From Cristatella mucedo (taxonomy: Eukaryota > Bryozoa > Phylactolaemata > Cristatellidae): a stretch of 64,000 nucleotides of DNA. Shown here piece by piece: positions 33,745 to 45,254 of this stretch. The stretch spans positions 3,247,001-3,311,000 of the forward strand of contig WPIO01000002.1 in assembly GCA_009760855.2 (NCBI GenBank). Direction: 5' to 3'. Position 1 is the first letter of the stretch. Each line of letters starts with the position of its first letter. The notes below the pieces were generated by a model that was not told the DNA's origin, did no database searches, and worked only from the letters and a program-made list of their open reading frames with translations. A program made the position numbers and the translations under genes.

Positions 33745-34395
33745 GGCTAATAGTTCACCCAAATTGATCTACAAGGAATAACCTCCTATGAACCCCTAAA
33801 TACTCGATCTCCCCCTTTTAAACATGGACAGCCCCGCTCTGTAGTTAGACTCCGAAGATGCATGCCGATGGCACGCTGCTGTAGCAGTTCATATAGTTCC
33901 ATCTTACGCTGACCCACAAGGCCCGCCCACGGCTTGGCTCCTCCATACCTAGCTGAACTGCTGCACCAGTTTCAGCCTCCTTGTGCCATCAGGTCCTGTG
34001 TAGACAATAAATTAGCTGTTCCGTTCTTCCGCTTAAAGACCGACAGAAGCTTTAGCTCTGCAGGTCCTAGACTGTGAAACTCGCTTCCACAATTCTTATG
34101 CAACGACAACTACTCTCCTGCTGCCGACTATCGCTTATCCTTTCCAGCGGTCCTGAGCTGCTACTACCATGCTACTCACTTCCTCAACTGCTCTCCTGAC
34201 TCCGCTATGCTTCCTAGTTTTCTCTTTGCTGCTTGAGATGACGTCTGTTGGCTACCGAATGCGTACCGAAAGCCGCTTAGACTATGAGTGCGCTATAAAA
34301 AAAACTCTCCAGCGTAACACCCACACGGTCTTTGTGGATTTGTGGAGTTACAGAAAGAGATACATTACATTACATTACATTACATCTAAAAGAAA
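33745..34395 (+). mobile_element. LINE-B 3' part with (ACATT)n tail
   Basis: It matches 29180-29640 closely: AELLHQFQPP-like region, DRSFSSAGPRL, LASTILMQ, then the 3' UTR TGTGGATTTGTGGAGTTACA and the tail (ACATT)n at 34365-34386. The part before 33890 is weak. Confidence 0.75.
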
Positions 34396-34399
34396 GTAG

Positions 34400-36795
34400 T
34401 GTGAGACAGTTCTTTTAATCGTACTCAGAATTCGCGGACTTTTATCCAATTAGTCTCAGTGCCGCATTACTTTCAAAAACATTAAAATCACTTACTCATA
34501 TCCTGCTGCAGAATAGCAATGCAAAGCAAGTGGTCGAACAACTTCTTGTCTGTACCAAATGTACTGTTACTTCTATCTAATTTATCTATCCACGACCGGT
34601 TACCTATCGTAATGTCTGTCATGATAAGATTCGATATCAATTCAAAAAATGAACCTTGCTGTTAAGGTCTCACTGTTGGTTTGTACCAGTTCCAGGTCTG
34701 ACCCTTCAAGGGAAGTCTTATGCTAATGCGGATGAAGCTGGAAAATCTGCGTGGAATGGGTGCTAGAAAAGGTGGTAGGAAAGGTGCTAGGAAAGCCCTC
34801 GACAAATTATTCTAGAGCTGGATGGTGCAGAAAGGAGATTACCTTTTCGGGATAGGAATGGAGCCCAATACTTGCGACACCTCAGGCTCTAGTTACTCAT
34901 AAATTTTGACTTCTCGTGGACTAAAACTATAGCACTTTTAAATCCGGTTCTAAAGACTGCCGCTGTGCTTGTGCGCTGCAGTGAGATCGAGGCGTCCTGA
35001 GCAAGCATCGGAGTGCACCAAGGAAGGCGCGTCGCACCGTTTGTATTCTGGTATTGGTGCACCCTGCAACTAGCCGATAACGTAAGCGTAGACAGAACGT
35101 GGGCACGTCCACGTGGGCTATAGAACACGTCGCTCAAGCTTACTAGATTTTCAGACATCCGGACGTCCGAACATAACTGCCACGGCACCGAGCCGAGAGT
35201 GAGCTACTCGGCGTGAGCGGCGGCAGAATAGCACATCGCTGCTGGTCGGATTGGTATGGTAGCATCTGGAATGCGTTTAAGCGGAAGGGACGAGTGGTGA
35301 GTGATCGGTGGGCTAAGTTATACAGAAACGGCAGCTGAACCTACTTAAAGTAAGTGCCTTAATTTCTTTGGCCTATGTCACACTTCGAAGCTGCCATCTG
35401 TCATTCAATGCGACTGAAGAGTTAACTGTTCTAGCCACAGATTACCGAGCACGGCATATTATTCAACTTGGGGCCGTGTCCGCGGTCCCCTCAAGGTTGA
35501 GGTCTATCTGTGCCTTGCTCCCGCTCTCGACCTCCAAAATAGCCGACTAAATTAGCCAAGTAATACTTACTTGACAGCACGTGTGTATTGTCGATCAGCG
35601 AATATCTTGTCAAATTGCTGGACTTGGAGAGCATGAACAGAGCAGCTGTTGGAGTATCAGTTGGGTGATTTCAGAATGTGCGTCTCCGAGTCAGTATCGA
35701 GAAAACTGCGAAGCACACGAAGTGTCAGGAAATAGTTGCGAGTCGCCAGCGGGCACGATCTGTCGCTTGGCTTTGGAGCTGGAGCGCCAACTCCAGTTCT
35801 TATTCGCACAGCCTATCGAGTGAACGGTTCCGTGACTATTTTGTATTGTTTTTAGTGTTGCTGTTAGAAGTGTTGCCGCGAACAGTTCCGTAGTAACTGG
35901 CCAAACGCTACATTAACGGGGCACTAGCTCGCCCTCATTACGGAGCTGCGTTTTTGATAAGGCAGGAAATGACGCTATTTCAGGAGAGTAGCAAGGGCTC
36001 AAAACCTAGCGGAAAGGTTGTCTTTATGCCAAACTCGTTAGCTGCACAAGACATGGAAATGGTCGCACGGATCGGCCCTTTAAGCGATGCGAAAGAATGC
36101 CGTCAATCGGTGAAAGTGGCTCTACTTGCGGGAGCAGGAGAGCGAACGATAGAACCGGGTTAGGGTGTTGGCCGAATAGACAAAGGTCACGCACTGACTG
36201 AACCAGCATGCTTCTGCTTGCGACCTCTATTTGTTTCCTCGTCAGATTTATTGCCGTCCTCTTATAGTGTAGGCTAGCAATCCGCCCAGGTAGAATGGCG
36301 AAATGAAGCAGGTCGGAATGAGGCGCCGGGCCTCGAGGCGGCACCCGACAATCAGCTGAGCTCGCTGCTGCAGAAGGCACGGGTCGAGCGAGGCCTACCA
36401 GCAGGCCGCCAGCTAGCACGTGTCCGTCTGGCATCTGCTCCCTCAATTCTGTGCTTTTCATAGAAGCTACGGACAAATTAGTGCAGCCAGGGTTGGCAAT
36501 TAACAGAGCTTACTGCTCGTGGACCGAATGTTAGATGGGCAGCATGAAATCAAGATGGTCGTCATAACCATGATAAAAAAAAATAGTGAAATACGTAGCC
36601 GTACAATGCTGTAAGCGGTGCTACCATCTGCCTCCGAGACTAAAGACAAGGACGAGAGGCCGGGTTTCTTCTCGGTCCCTGTTTCAGTCCTTCTTGCTGG
36701 AAGTTAACTCGACCAGTTTGCCTTCCGTCCTGCTTCCTTTTAGATTTGTACTGCCTCCAAATACGTCATTGAGACTGCGAGAAAGCCGTTGGCGA
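34400..36795. other. Unassigned sequence
   Basis: It has moderate GC content and short frames on both strands, and I see no recognisable protein motif, RNA or repeat. Imperfect GTGCTAGAAAAGG repeats occur at 34760-34795. Confidence 0.35.
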
Positions 36796-36797
36796 TA

Positions 36798-36930
36798 ATA
36801 ATAATAATGTTGTTACTATTAATAATATTAATAATGATGCATTTGATATAGCGCCCTCAGAGAACTTGATCTCTTTCTAGGCACTTTACATTTGCTGCCA
36901 GTGAAGCACGATCGAATGGTTAGTCGACGG
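36798..36930 (-). mobile_element. LINE-A 3' UTR copy, minus strand
   Basis: (TAA)n is followed by GCATTTGATATAGCGCCCTC, AGAGAACTTGATCTC and CACTTTACATTTGCTGCC. It is 5' truncated near 36930. Confidence 0.85.
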
Positions 36931-36934
36931 CGTG

Positions 36935-37740
36935 GCTGCCCGCTCCATATCCTACACTGATCTCAGCAATTGGCGCTGCTGTCATTTCGTAAGTGGCAGT
37001 TTTTCACACTACTCTTTACAGCCGTGTGCCCCAGCAAACAATGAGCTCGTCATCGCAGCGCTCGGGCTTCGTAGACGGCCTCCCTCTCGGTGATTGCCTA
37101 CACCTGGCTTCTGCTTAACGTCTGATTCCTATAGCTAGTGTCCCATAAGCAGGGACTCTCGCCTAAAGTTTCACTAATTCTGTCGGTCACGCCTTCAGCA
37201 CTATCTTTGAAAGAAATGAAGAAGGCTGGCTTGCCGCTGACGGCCCAGCCCTGGTCATTCGTTCCTGGTTCCGGCGGGTCTTCTGTTCGATTTGACCAAA
37301 GAAAAGGAAAAGAAACCAAGCTGAGCTTCGTGGGTCTTTCAGCCTTGCTAGGACCACCTCACAGGTTTTTCGGCGTTTGAACCAAATAATGTAGCATGGC
37401 CAAAGCAAGGCCAAGAAAGAACTGATTTTTCAGTCCCAGCTTTTATTGTACTAGAACTCATGCACATACCAAAAGTGCCATCGATTAGGCACCTATAGGT
37501 GCCTGAGATGGTGAATAGTTTGAGATGCAAAGCTGATTTATTTCTTCCACCGCTAACCTGTAGCGCCAGTCTGGCTAGCGATGTCAAAAACTTTTTATAT
37601 GTTTTTCGTATTTTTGGGTGACGAGTAGCTGAGGATTCGATTGATTGTCGCACTGCTCATACAGCTTTGAAACGTTTCATGGTATGCCTACCAGTATTAG
37701 AAGCAAACGCTATTGCTTGGGATCAGCCTTGCCGTTGCAA
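36935..37740. other. Unassigned sequence
   Basis: I recognise no gene or repeat here. Confidence 0.35.
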
Positions 37741-37744
37741 CCAT

Positions 37745-37915
37745 AACTAGGTCGTGATAACCCAGGAGGTAAGGTGCTCGCTCTTCACGATCGAGGTCGT
37801 GGGTTCGAATCCTGCAGTTGGGTTATCCTTTATTACCAGCTGCAAGCGGTGGTTATAGCCGATAAGGCTCTTCTGCCGCTATACAAATAAGGCAGTGAAA
37901 TCCGCTAAAGAATGT
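37745..37915 (+). mobile_element. SINE-I copy, best preserved
   Basis: It has the A box GATAACCCAGGAGG, the B box GGGTTCGAATCC, a body (GCTGCAAGCGGTGGTTATAG; GGCTCTTCTGCCGCTATACA) and an end near AAATCCGCTAAAG. A and B boxes at tRNA spacing indicate a Pol III promoter. It cannot fold as a functional tRNA because the acceptor stem is not complementary. Confidence 0.88.
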
Positions 37916-38334
37916 TTGCACTCTTAAGCAGCCGATGAACAAGACGCTCGTTCGTCATGCGTTCCAAGATCGGCAATGCTTCGCTGCGCCGCCGCACGAG
38001 CTTCGACTCGGTCAAGCAAAAGAGCCAAGAACGGCGAGACTGCTGCCAAACAGACAACAGCATTATCAAGTATCCAAGGACTCGTAGCAGCTTGCCGCGA
38101 GAAACCACAGGTATCAAGAGTATAGATAAGCCCATAGTCGAACTATAAATCCACAAGGCTCAAAAGCTAAGCATGGGGACGCTGAGGCTTGTACATGCAT
38201 TGTAGGTTTTCGCAACAAATCGGCTGCTAGTGGCACCGGTTTTACATGAGCTGCAAGCTTCGTGCTCTCGCTGCTCAGCAATTATTGGTAGGTAAAACTC
38301 TAGCTCCCTGCCAACTATCTACCTTAATGCAGGC

Positions 38335-38640
38335 TAATAATAAGCATACAATTTTACAGCGCCCTCAGAGAATAAATGTCTTACTACGAACTTTACAGAT
38401 GCTGTATAGAAAGAATTACCGAATGATTGGTGGTAGCATCCACCAGCGGCAGGCATAGCGTAAGCAGGTACATGCACACGCAGAACGAATCACAAAGACC
38501 TACCAGATGCTGTAATAAACAGGGGCATGTTAAGCTTCTTTTTAAATTTCATTATGACAGGGGACTTTGTGACGTGCGTTTGTAGCGAGTTTCAGGCTTT
38601 GGAAACTAAGGCACTGTCTCCAACGGTTTTGAGATTAGAT
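38335..38640 (-). mobile_element. LINE-A-related 3' end, subfamily 2
   Basis: It matches the 24160 and 63805 copies and extends further, into the ORF end (AAGCTTCTTTTTAAATTTCA, TTTGTAGCGAGTTTCAGGCT). It ends near 38640. Confidence 0.75.
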
Positions 38641-38814
38641 TAGTAGAATGTTGATTTTATCATATACGTTAATAGTAAATATTTATTATGTATACATAAT
38701 GTGTTGATTATAGCTATCAGAAGATTAAGTTTTGAGTTTAGAAAAGGCTTGTAACCGATTTGCTTAACTTTGCATGTTAACACCGCCTCATGCTATATAA
38801 AGTGCTTCAAAAGC

Positions 38815-39330
38815 CTGCTGGAAAGTCAGCAGCCAACTTAATAATGCTGGGGAAACCTGGTTCTAACGAAAGTTGAAAGACTAACCCTCAATATTGGTTC
38901 AGGCTGTATCACTCCAGTGACGTATGCTCATAATCTAGGTGTACAATTCCAAAATGACGTCATAAGGTGAGCTTATTTCCTCCACTTTCAAGCCGGTTTA
39001 TCTTCAGCTAAGACACGTCTTCAAAATCAGGGCCTACTTTGATAGAAGTACGGCAATAAAACTGGTTCCTGCCTTTGTGACATCACATTCAAATCACTGC
39101 AATTCCTTTTAGTCAGGAGTTTCGGCCCGTCCCCATAATAGTCTGCATATGGACAATTTGGGCGCCTTGTCTTTTCTGTCACAAGTAGCTTCCAAATTAA
39201 CCCACTTCTGTAATGACTTCACTGGCTCCCTATCAAGCACCGAATCAATTTCAAGATCCCTTTCAGCATATGTAAATTGCCTAGAAAAAGATTGTGTTCT
39301 CTTAAGGCGTTGCACCAATGTCTTATTATC
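38815..39330 (+). mobile_element. LINE-A-like RT fragment, plus strand
   Basis: Plus-strand frames give LTLNIGSGCITPV, NLGVQFQNDVI, IRAYFDRSTAIKLVPAFVTS and HW-like remnants (LPIKHRINFKI). They then jump directly to the 3' UTR TGCCTAGAAAAAGATTGTGT, so the C-terminal part is deleted. Confidence 0.7.
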
Positions 39331-39344
39331 TATATTCCCCCCCT

Positions 39345-39435
39345 GAGTTTCAGCCTTTCAGGGCTAAGGTGCTTGCTCTTCATGATCCAGATCGTGGGTT
39401 TGAGTCTTGCACTGGGCAATATTTTATTGTCCAAC
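39345..39435 (+). mobile_element. SINE-I fragment
   Basis: This is the head only: CAGGGCTAAGGTGCTTGCTC, a GTCGTGGGTTTGAGTC-like B box and GGGCAATATTTTATTGTCCA. The body is missing. Confidence 0.6.
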
Positions 39436-39439
39436 CGGG

Positions 39440-40845
39440 TGACTTTTTTCAAAACTGATATTGCAAAAAGTAACCAAGCTTGTCAAAAAGTTAGACATCC
39501 TCAATAATGATTTGACTGAAGGATTGAACACTGCCCACGATCTGCACTTATTGCACAACCTTCACCAAGCTAATTTTTCTGTCTTCAAGGACGCAGATTA
39601 TCTGAAATATTGCAGTGCATAGCAACGGCTAAGCGTAGAACTTTACGTCATCCGTTGAGAGCGGACAATTGATCTCTCAGGACGTCATGCGAGCACTGAC
39701 TCTAACTCGGTCAGTATCGTCACGTTCAGTTCAGAGCGGGGACGCCAATGTCTTATGTCCCTAAATGCAATTTTCGCAAGAAGAGCCATTGCTGGGTCTA
39801 GGAGCTCTATATTCAAATACTGCCCTTAAAGAAAGCCCCGAACTATAGCGGCAGTGCACGTTCGTGTTTTGACAGCATTACTTCGTGCAGCAGCAGCAGC
39901 CGAGACAGCTGTTGGCAGGAAAGTGGGTCGGTAGCAAACAAAGGCACTAAGTTCAACACGGACAGCAATCCGCGTGCCTAGCAAGCTGCTGTCACCGTGC
40001 GATGGTCAGCAGAACAGTGGTCAGCACACCCGGCTAAGACCGCAGCAATCGTACTCTACTGGCCAGCGACCAAACAAACCGCCGGGTCGTGCGACTCACC
40101 CAGCTGGAAATAATAAAAATGCCGTTACGAAAGGGAGCAGAACTTGATCAGATCTTGAGCGAACCAGTGCACTCGGGAGAGGCAGGTGCGTCGTCGCCGG
40201 CTGACTCACTCAGAGTCATAATTGTGTTTCCTCGACCGACAACAGGGCACAGTGAGCTGGAGTTTCTGGGAAATGCTGCTGCCGCCGAGTGCAATCGTGC
40301 CGAAAACCTCAACAGCTTTACCGTCCTGCCACGACACCGCTGGGGAATCTGGCTATCGTAGTAGTGACCGTCGCCTTAACCTTGTTTCTAGCTCAACAGT
40401 GAGTTCCTTGGACTCCAGCAGCCCGACGCGTGCCTCACTAGTGGTCGGCCCTTGCCAAAGCCGCTACGAGATAAGCTTGATTGCCTATACAATCGTGGTC
40501 CTAAATTGAAAGGGCGACACACTGGAGAGACGCTGCTTCCATCAGTGTTCAAGAGGGCTCGGAAGAAGGCTATAAATAATGAATCGATGGCAGTAGTGGC
40601 GAGTTTTCAACTCACATGCAGCAAAGCTTACATCTTGTTCCGGTCAGCTTCCCCTCGAACCGGTGACCTCATCTTTTTCTCACTCCTGCGTGCTTTGGGG
40701 GCTTACCTGTGCACGATTCAGTGCATATTACTTGCCAGAGGTAATTCTAGCTGGTAGCCCTGAGTTTTTCGCGTTTGCTTTAGCTTTCTGGCATAAGCTT
40801 TTTATACTTGCTACTGACCGAGTCGCTAAACCTCTTTTATTGGCT
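39440..40845. other. Unassigned sequence
   Basis: Several 70-100 codon frames exist on the plus strand (40089-40757), but none carries a recognisable motif. A CAG run lies at 39889-39900. Confidence 0.35.
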
Positions 40846-40849
40846 CTCT

Positions 40850-40945
40850 TACAGCTCAATGTAAAGCCTCTGGATGGACATTAAGTTCTCAGCGGGCGCT
40901 ATACAGCTGATCTGTTACAATTATTATTATTACTACTATTACTGC
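40850..40945 (+). mobile_element. SINE-II or LINE-A tail fragment
   Basis: It reads CAATGTAAAGCCTCTGGATG, TTAAGTTCTCAGCGGGCGCT, ATACAG and then (TTA)n. The head is not recognisable. Confidence 0.6.
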
Positions 40946-41069
40946 AGACATTGTAATTGACACTTCCCTCTTGTGGGCCTCTTCTGCTCTGGGCCTCGTC
41001 AGCCGTAGCCTCCAGCAGATATTGGTGCCACGCGGCTGAAGTGCCGATGAATTGGAAACTTCTAAAGGC

Positions 41070-41235
41070 CAGTAATCGACTCGCTACTAGCATGCTTACA
41101 CTGTGCCCTGCCGCTTGCGGGTGTTACCACCAATCGTTTCGTAATGCTTTCTATGCAGCATCTGTAAAATGCCTAGACAGAGATTCAGTTCCCTGATGGC
41201 GCTATTCATATGTATTGTTATTGTCGTAGACTTTG
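41070..41235 (+). mobile_element. LINE-A-related 3' end, subfamily 2, plus strand
   Basis: It is the reverse complement of the 24160 type: CTGCCGCTTGCGGGTGTTAC, then TGCAGCATCTGTAAAATGCC, TAGACAGAGATTCAGTTCCC. Confidence 0.7.
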
Positions 41236-41239
41236 TTTG

Positions 41240-41725
41240 CTAAAAAGCAAAGCAGCAAGCTCAACGACTGAAGGAAGTGTAGCTAGAACGAGACACGGGC
41301 ATGCTGTCGAGTCGCCGCAAAAGGTACCGGGCATCCAACATCCGCCAGAGCTTGCTTGGGTCAGCAAGGAACAAAAAACTCGTGACTAATGGCGGAAGCT
41401 TGCCTGGCTTAATAGTACCTGCTGCTGTACTGCCCGCCGCTGTACAGCAGCTCTGCCGAAGCATTCCGATGTTGATGGCATTTGAAGCTGGACGCAATGA
41501 ATGAGGCTCCAAAGGAATGGCAGAGCCGCCGATAACAGACGAGCAGTATGCAATCCACCAACGCGCCGTCTTCTCGCAGCAATTAATTGTGAAGGATTAT
41601 TTTTAGAGCCGGCTCAATGCTGTTTTGCAGCACCTGCAAACAGCTGCACCAGCACCTGCAGTTTTTGCGCAAACGCCAACAAAGAGATAGCATCGAGCGG
41701 CCACATCTGAAGCAGCACTATAGGT
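41240..41725. other. Unassigned sequence
   Basis: Frames run on both strands at 41261-41512, but I recognise neither product. No repeat was seen. Confidence 0.3.
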
Positions 41726-41727
<2 letters not shown>

Positions 41728-41760
<33 letters not shown>

Positions 41761-41830
41761 GCACCACACACGCGCACCACACACGCGCACCACACACGCG
41801 CACGCGCATGCACACTCGCACACGCACACG
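41728..41830. repeat. (CA)n tract and 13 bp minisatellite
   Basis: About 30 bp of CA is followed by about four copies of GCGCACCACACAC and a CGCACACG-rich end. Much of it alternates purine and pyrimidine. Confidence 0.95.
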
Positions 41831-41834
41831 CACA

Positions 41835-42810
41835 CTACTACCGTCGTCAATAGATCGAGATGTCTACTACCCTCGGTTTAGCTCGTTATCAATATCCACC
41901 AAATTTACTTTATTGAATTTACGTGCTCTGAAAGTGACCAAGCGCATCCCAAACGCGATATTAAAGCCATGCCAGGGAAATTCTGCTGTACACCTTATAG
42001 AAATAAATCTTGTTGCCATGATCCGGCTTGCAGCAATTTACAATTCAATTGACTTTTACTGCTCGCTTTACGTTTCCTAAAAAATTAATTTTAGAAGTAA
42101 GCTGTTCAGTGTAGCAAAACCGCACTCAAATGGATTTTTTGGTCCTCATTGCACTTTTTTCTTGCAGGAAAATAGAAAGCACGCGCCTTATGCCAGCTAT
42201 GCAGGCAACAGCACGTTGTTTTGTGCTTAGCACAGCACAATCCTGCTTTCCACGATGAAGCTTCCGCAAAGACAATTATTCGACTCGACATCTAAGTCTT
42301 ACAGTGCTTACGCAGTTTATGCATGCCATTTCATGAATGACCACGAACGCATCAGTGGGCGGCACACGATGGTCTTGTCTGTTGTATTCTTTCATTGCCG
42401 CGCCACGTTCGCAGTGGAGTACTGGTGGTCCACAGTCAGTTGCCAGGGAGGAAGGATCGAAGTAACCCGCACGGATATCTTGAGATTCGTTAATGCTTGC
42501 TAGAGAAACACTGTCAGCGAGCAACAATGATCCATTAGCAGCAAGTGAGCTTTAAGTGGTTTGTTTTACGTTTTTTGATAATACAACTTAGATACTTATT
42601 ACGTATGAATTTCCCTCCAAAAATTTAAAGAGCGTGTCGTTAAATTGATCTACACACTTAAGCGGTAAATTGATTCTCACCTTTTTTCGGTCCTTGCGTG
42701 GAGCTGATACCACGAAAGTCTGTTCTCCCGTTAGGGTAAATGCAAAGAACACACGCGCCAAGCACAATACTGGCAGGTACCGGCTGCCACCCTTAACCTC
42801 TCTCTGAGAA
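41835..42810. other. Unassigned sequence
   Basis: No gene or repeat was recognised. Confidence 0.35.
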
Positions 42811-42814
42811 GCAA

Positions 42815-42995
42815 ACTACAAGCAGATTTAACAACCTCTTTTCTATAGCGACAGAGAAGCCTTTACGGCTACCACCACCGCTTGCAGCGGGAGATAAAGA
42901 ATCGCCCACTGCATGATTCGAACCCACGACATCGGGACCGAGAGCGTGAAAAGCAGCCGCTTTACCTCGTGCGGCATCACGGTTCACCAAAGGCT
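42815..42995 (-). mobile_element. SINE-I copy, minus strand
   Basis: On the minus strand it has a head with the B box GGGTTCGAATCA, then GTGGGCGATTCTTTATCTCC, CGCTGCAAGCGGTGGTGGTA and GCTTCTCTGTCGCTATAGAA. The A box is diverged. Confidence 0.8.
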
Positions 42996-42999
42996 CTGC

Positions 43000-43480
43000 A
43001 CTTTTCAGCAGTCTAACGCACGCTAGTAAAATAGTTTTAATGCTTTATTAAATAAAGCCAGGACTCGCAGTAGAGCACGGCTTGTCACGCCACCTAATTT
43101 CGAAATGAGACGAGGTGACCCCCTGGTGGGCAACCCCACTCTCCTCAAAGGGCCCTAACCCCTGCAAGGGACCTCCCCCCCCCCCGAGGTCACTCACCGT
43201 CTGAGAGCGGCAGTGCTTCCCTCCACTTATCATCATGCTTTTACCCTCCCCTGCTCCCTCCATCGACACCTTCACTCTGCCGCTCTATTGGTCGAAATCG
43301 GGGTAGTGACGTACTGGGCGGTCGATAGCGACTAGCTAGCGATTTCTGCGCTTGATAGAGCCGGCGTAATGCTTGCATCGATTCATCGGTCGGCGGCGGC
43401 GGCGAAGCATACTTGCATAAAGAGCAGCTCTTCGCCAAGGCGCAGAGCTGCAGACGATGCGGCAAAAAGGGTCCGTCGCA
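43000..43480. other. Unassigned sequence
   Basis: It contains a C-rich patch (43178-43187). No gene or repeat family was recognised. Confidence 0.35.
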
Positions 43481-43484
43481 CGCA

Positions 43485-43640
43485 TCAATAATAATAATAA
43501 TAATAATGATGATAATAATAGTTCGTTTGTGCAGCGCCACGAGAGAACTTTGCCTCTGTCTAAGCGATTCGTAGCTCTCGCTGCAAGAGAATGAGTATCC
43601 AAGCTAGTGCGACGTGCACAGTATCGAGCATGTAAAGCCA
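43485..43640 (-). mobile_element. LINE-A 3' UTR remnant, minus strand
   Basis: (TAA)n with TGATGA interruptions is followed by GTGCAGCGCCACGAGAGAAC and a diverged CTAAGCGATTCGTAGCTCTC segment. Confidence 0.55.
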
Positions 43641-43644
43641 AGCA

Positions 43645-44950
43645 ATCCTCATGCTTAGGCTGGCGCGCTTGTTGCGTTAAAACAAGCGCGAAGACTCGGC
43701 AGCCATCTCTCTGATGTCTGCCTTCGCTCCATAAAGCCATTGGGGCTAAGTCCATGCTACCCTGCGGAGTATTCTGTCACGAGCTTCATGGGCTAGGCCT
43801 CTCTCGGTGCACAGATAGTAGCCAATAGTCACGGCAGTTCACTCAAAGAGGGCAATTAAGAATTACAGCCGGGTCACGAGGACAGGCTGTGAAGTAATTA
43901 GCATAGAAGTGTCATTACAGGGCGGCTAGAACGAACGTGTCGGCGGTGAGAGAGCAAGATGTAGTCTCCGGGAGGAAGAATCGGTAGAGCGAGTTCCACA
44001 GACTCTGGCCTGCTCGGAGCCGCAGCTTACGTCGCCAGCTGCTGTTAAGCGAACGAATGACGCAGGCAACTAACTTATCGTCCTCTGGCAAAGCTAGACA
44101 TCTTCGTCGACCGTCCGACTGAACGTGACCACCACCTCCGACGACGACGACGACGACGACTTTCACGGTCTTCGGCATTTGCGAATAGTGCAGAGCGCTG
44201 CTCTCCTGGTTGGCTGAACGCCTGCGCCGCTCAGACTTGGCATCCTGGAAATGCTAGTGACTCACCCTCCAGGCATCCCTGCGGTGGTCGGGAGAGCAGC
44301 TGCTGCCGCTGCCGCTGCTGCCGCTGCTGCCGCCGCTGCTGCCGCCGCTGCAATGCGACAAGTGATTGATATCTCTTAGGTACGGTGAGGTGACTACTGA
44401 CGCTGATCCCCTGCCTGCTCTGACCGCACTAGCTAGCCTAAGTTAGCCCGAGCCATGGCAATTAAGTGTTACCTGCAGGCAGCCAGTTATTCAGCTGCTA
44501 GAAGTAGTCCGAAGAAAGATGTCTCGGGCTCAATGGCAAGAGAGCGCCTGCCATGCAGGCTTATGGTGTATCGCAAATCGGGTCAGCAAAAAACCTTGGC
44601 GGAAAGGGCTAAGACGACTAGGTCCTCTTCTATTCTCGGAGTGGACAATCCAATCAGAAGAATGCTGATTGTGGACCGTCTGGCCACCTGGAAGTGTGGG
44701 TGGGTAGGGCGAATGCTATTGCTACCATTCACCAGGTAGCCAGGTTTCGAGGCGGCGAGGAAGAGATCGCATTCAGAATTCGGGCAAGCCCTGCCACAGG
44801 CGAGCAAGCACGTGCAGCCCTTCCCAGCATGCACTGCCCACTCTGAGTCTGAGCAGCCTCCTCCCGAGAGCCTTCGAGCCATATCGAGGTTGTCGCTACC
44901 CATATCGGTCATACAAGCAGTGAGAGAATTAATAAGGTTATATGCTGGAA
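43645..44950. other. Unassigned GC-richer sequence
   Basis: It includes (GAC)n at 44139-44161 and a CTGCCGCTG repeat at 44298-44352. An ATG-started 87-codon frame on the minus strand (44178-43915) and a 94-codon frame on the plus strand (44455-44739) show no family motif. Confidence 0.35.
44298..44352. repeat. (CTGCCGCTG)n short repeat
   Basis: These are imperfect GCTGCCGCTG units over about 55 bp. Confidence 0.9.
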
Positions 44951-44954
44951 GACC

Positions 44955-45002
44955 AGAAGGGATCAGAGCTGTGTGTCGTCCGTCGTCGAATAAGTACTTC
45001 GG

Positions 45003-45097
<95 letters not shown>

Positions 45098-45250
45098 AAT
45101 GGTGAGAAGTTGACTCAGAACAGATCACAGGCGTACCGGTTCTTCAGGGGCTTCCTAGATGATCTTGGCCGTCGGCACCTAGGTTCTCAAATCTCCCACT
45201 GAGATGTGACCTAAACCATTGCAGTGCAATGCCACGATAATTTTCGGAGA
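44955..45250 (-). mobile_element. LINE-A RT fragments around a (GA)n tract
   Basis: 45150-45235 corresponds to the palm region (compare 26600-26660), and 44955-45000 to the segment just before YADD (compare 26455-26500). The GA tract at 45005-45094 replaced the part between, as it does next to the copy at 23140. Confidence 0.5.
45005..45094. repeat. (GA)n microsatellite
   Basis: This is a pure AG tract of about 90 bp. Confidence 0.98.
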
Positions 45251-45254
45251 TTTG

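Noticed and set aside
37795-37830. A tRNA gene, suggested by the GGTTCGAATCC box
   Set aside because: Acceptor and anticodon stems do not pair, and the same sequence recurs as a dispersed SINE with a long body.
41720-41830. A CRISPR-like array, because of regularly spaced 13 bp units
   Set aside because: The units are contiguous CA-derived minisatellite repeats with no spacers, and the genome is eukaryotic.
43915-44178. 87-codon ATG-started minus-strand ORF
   Set aside because: The start is made by a (GAC)n repeat translated as poly-Val, and no family motif or splice evidence supports it.
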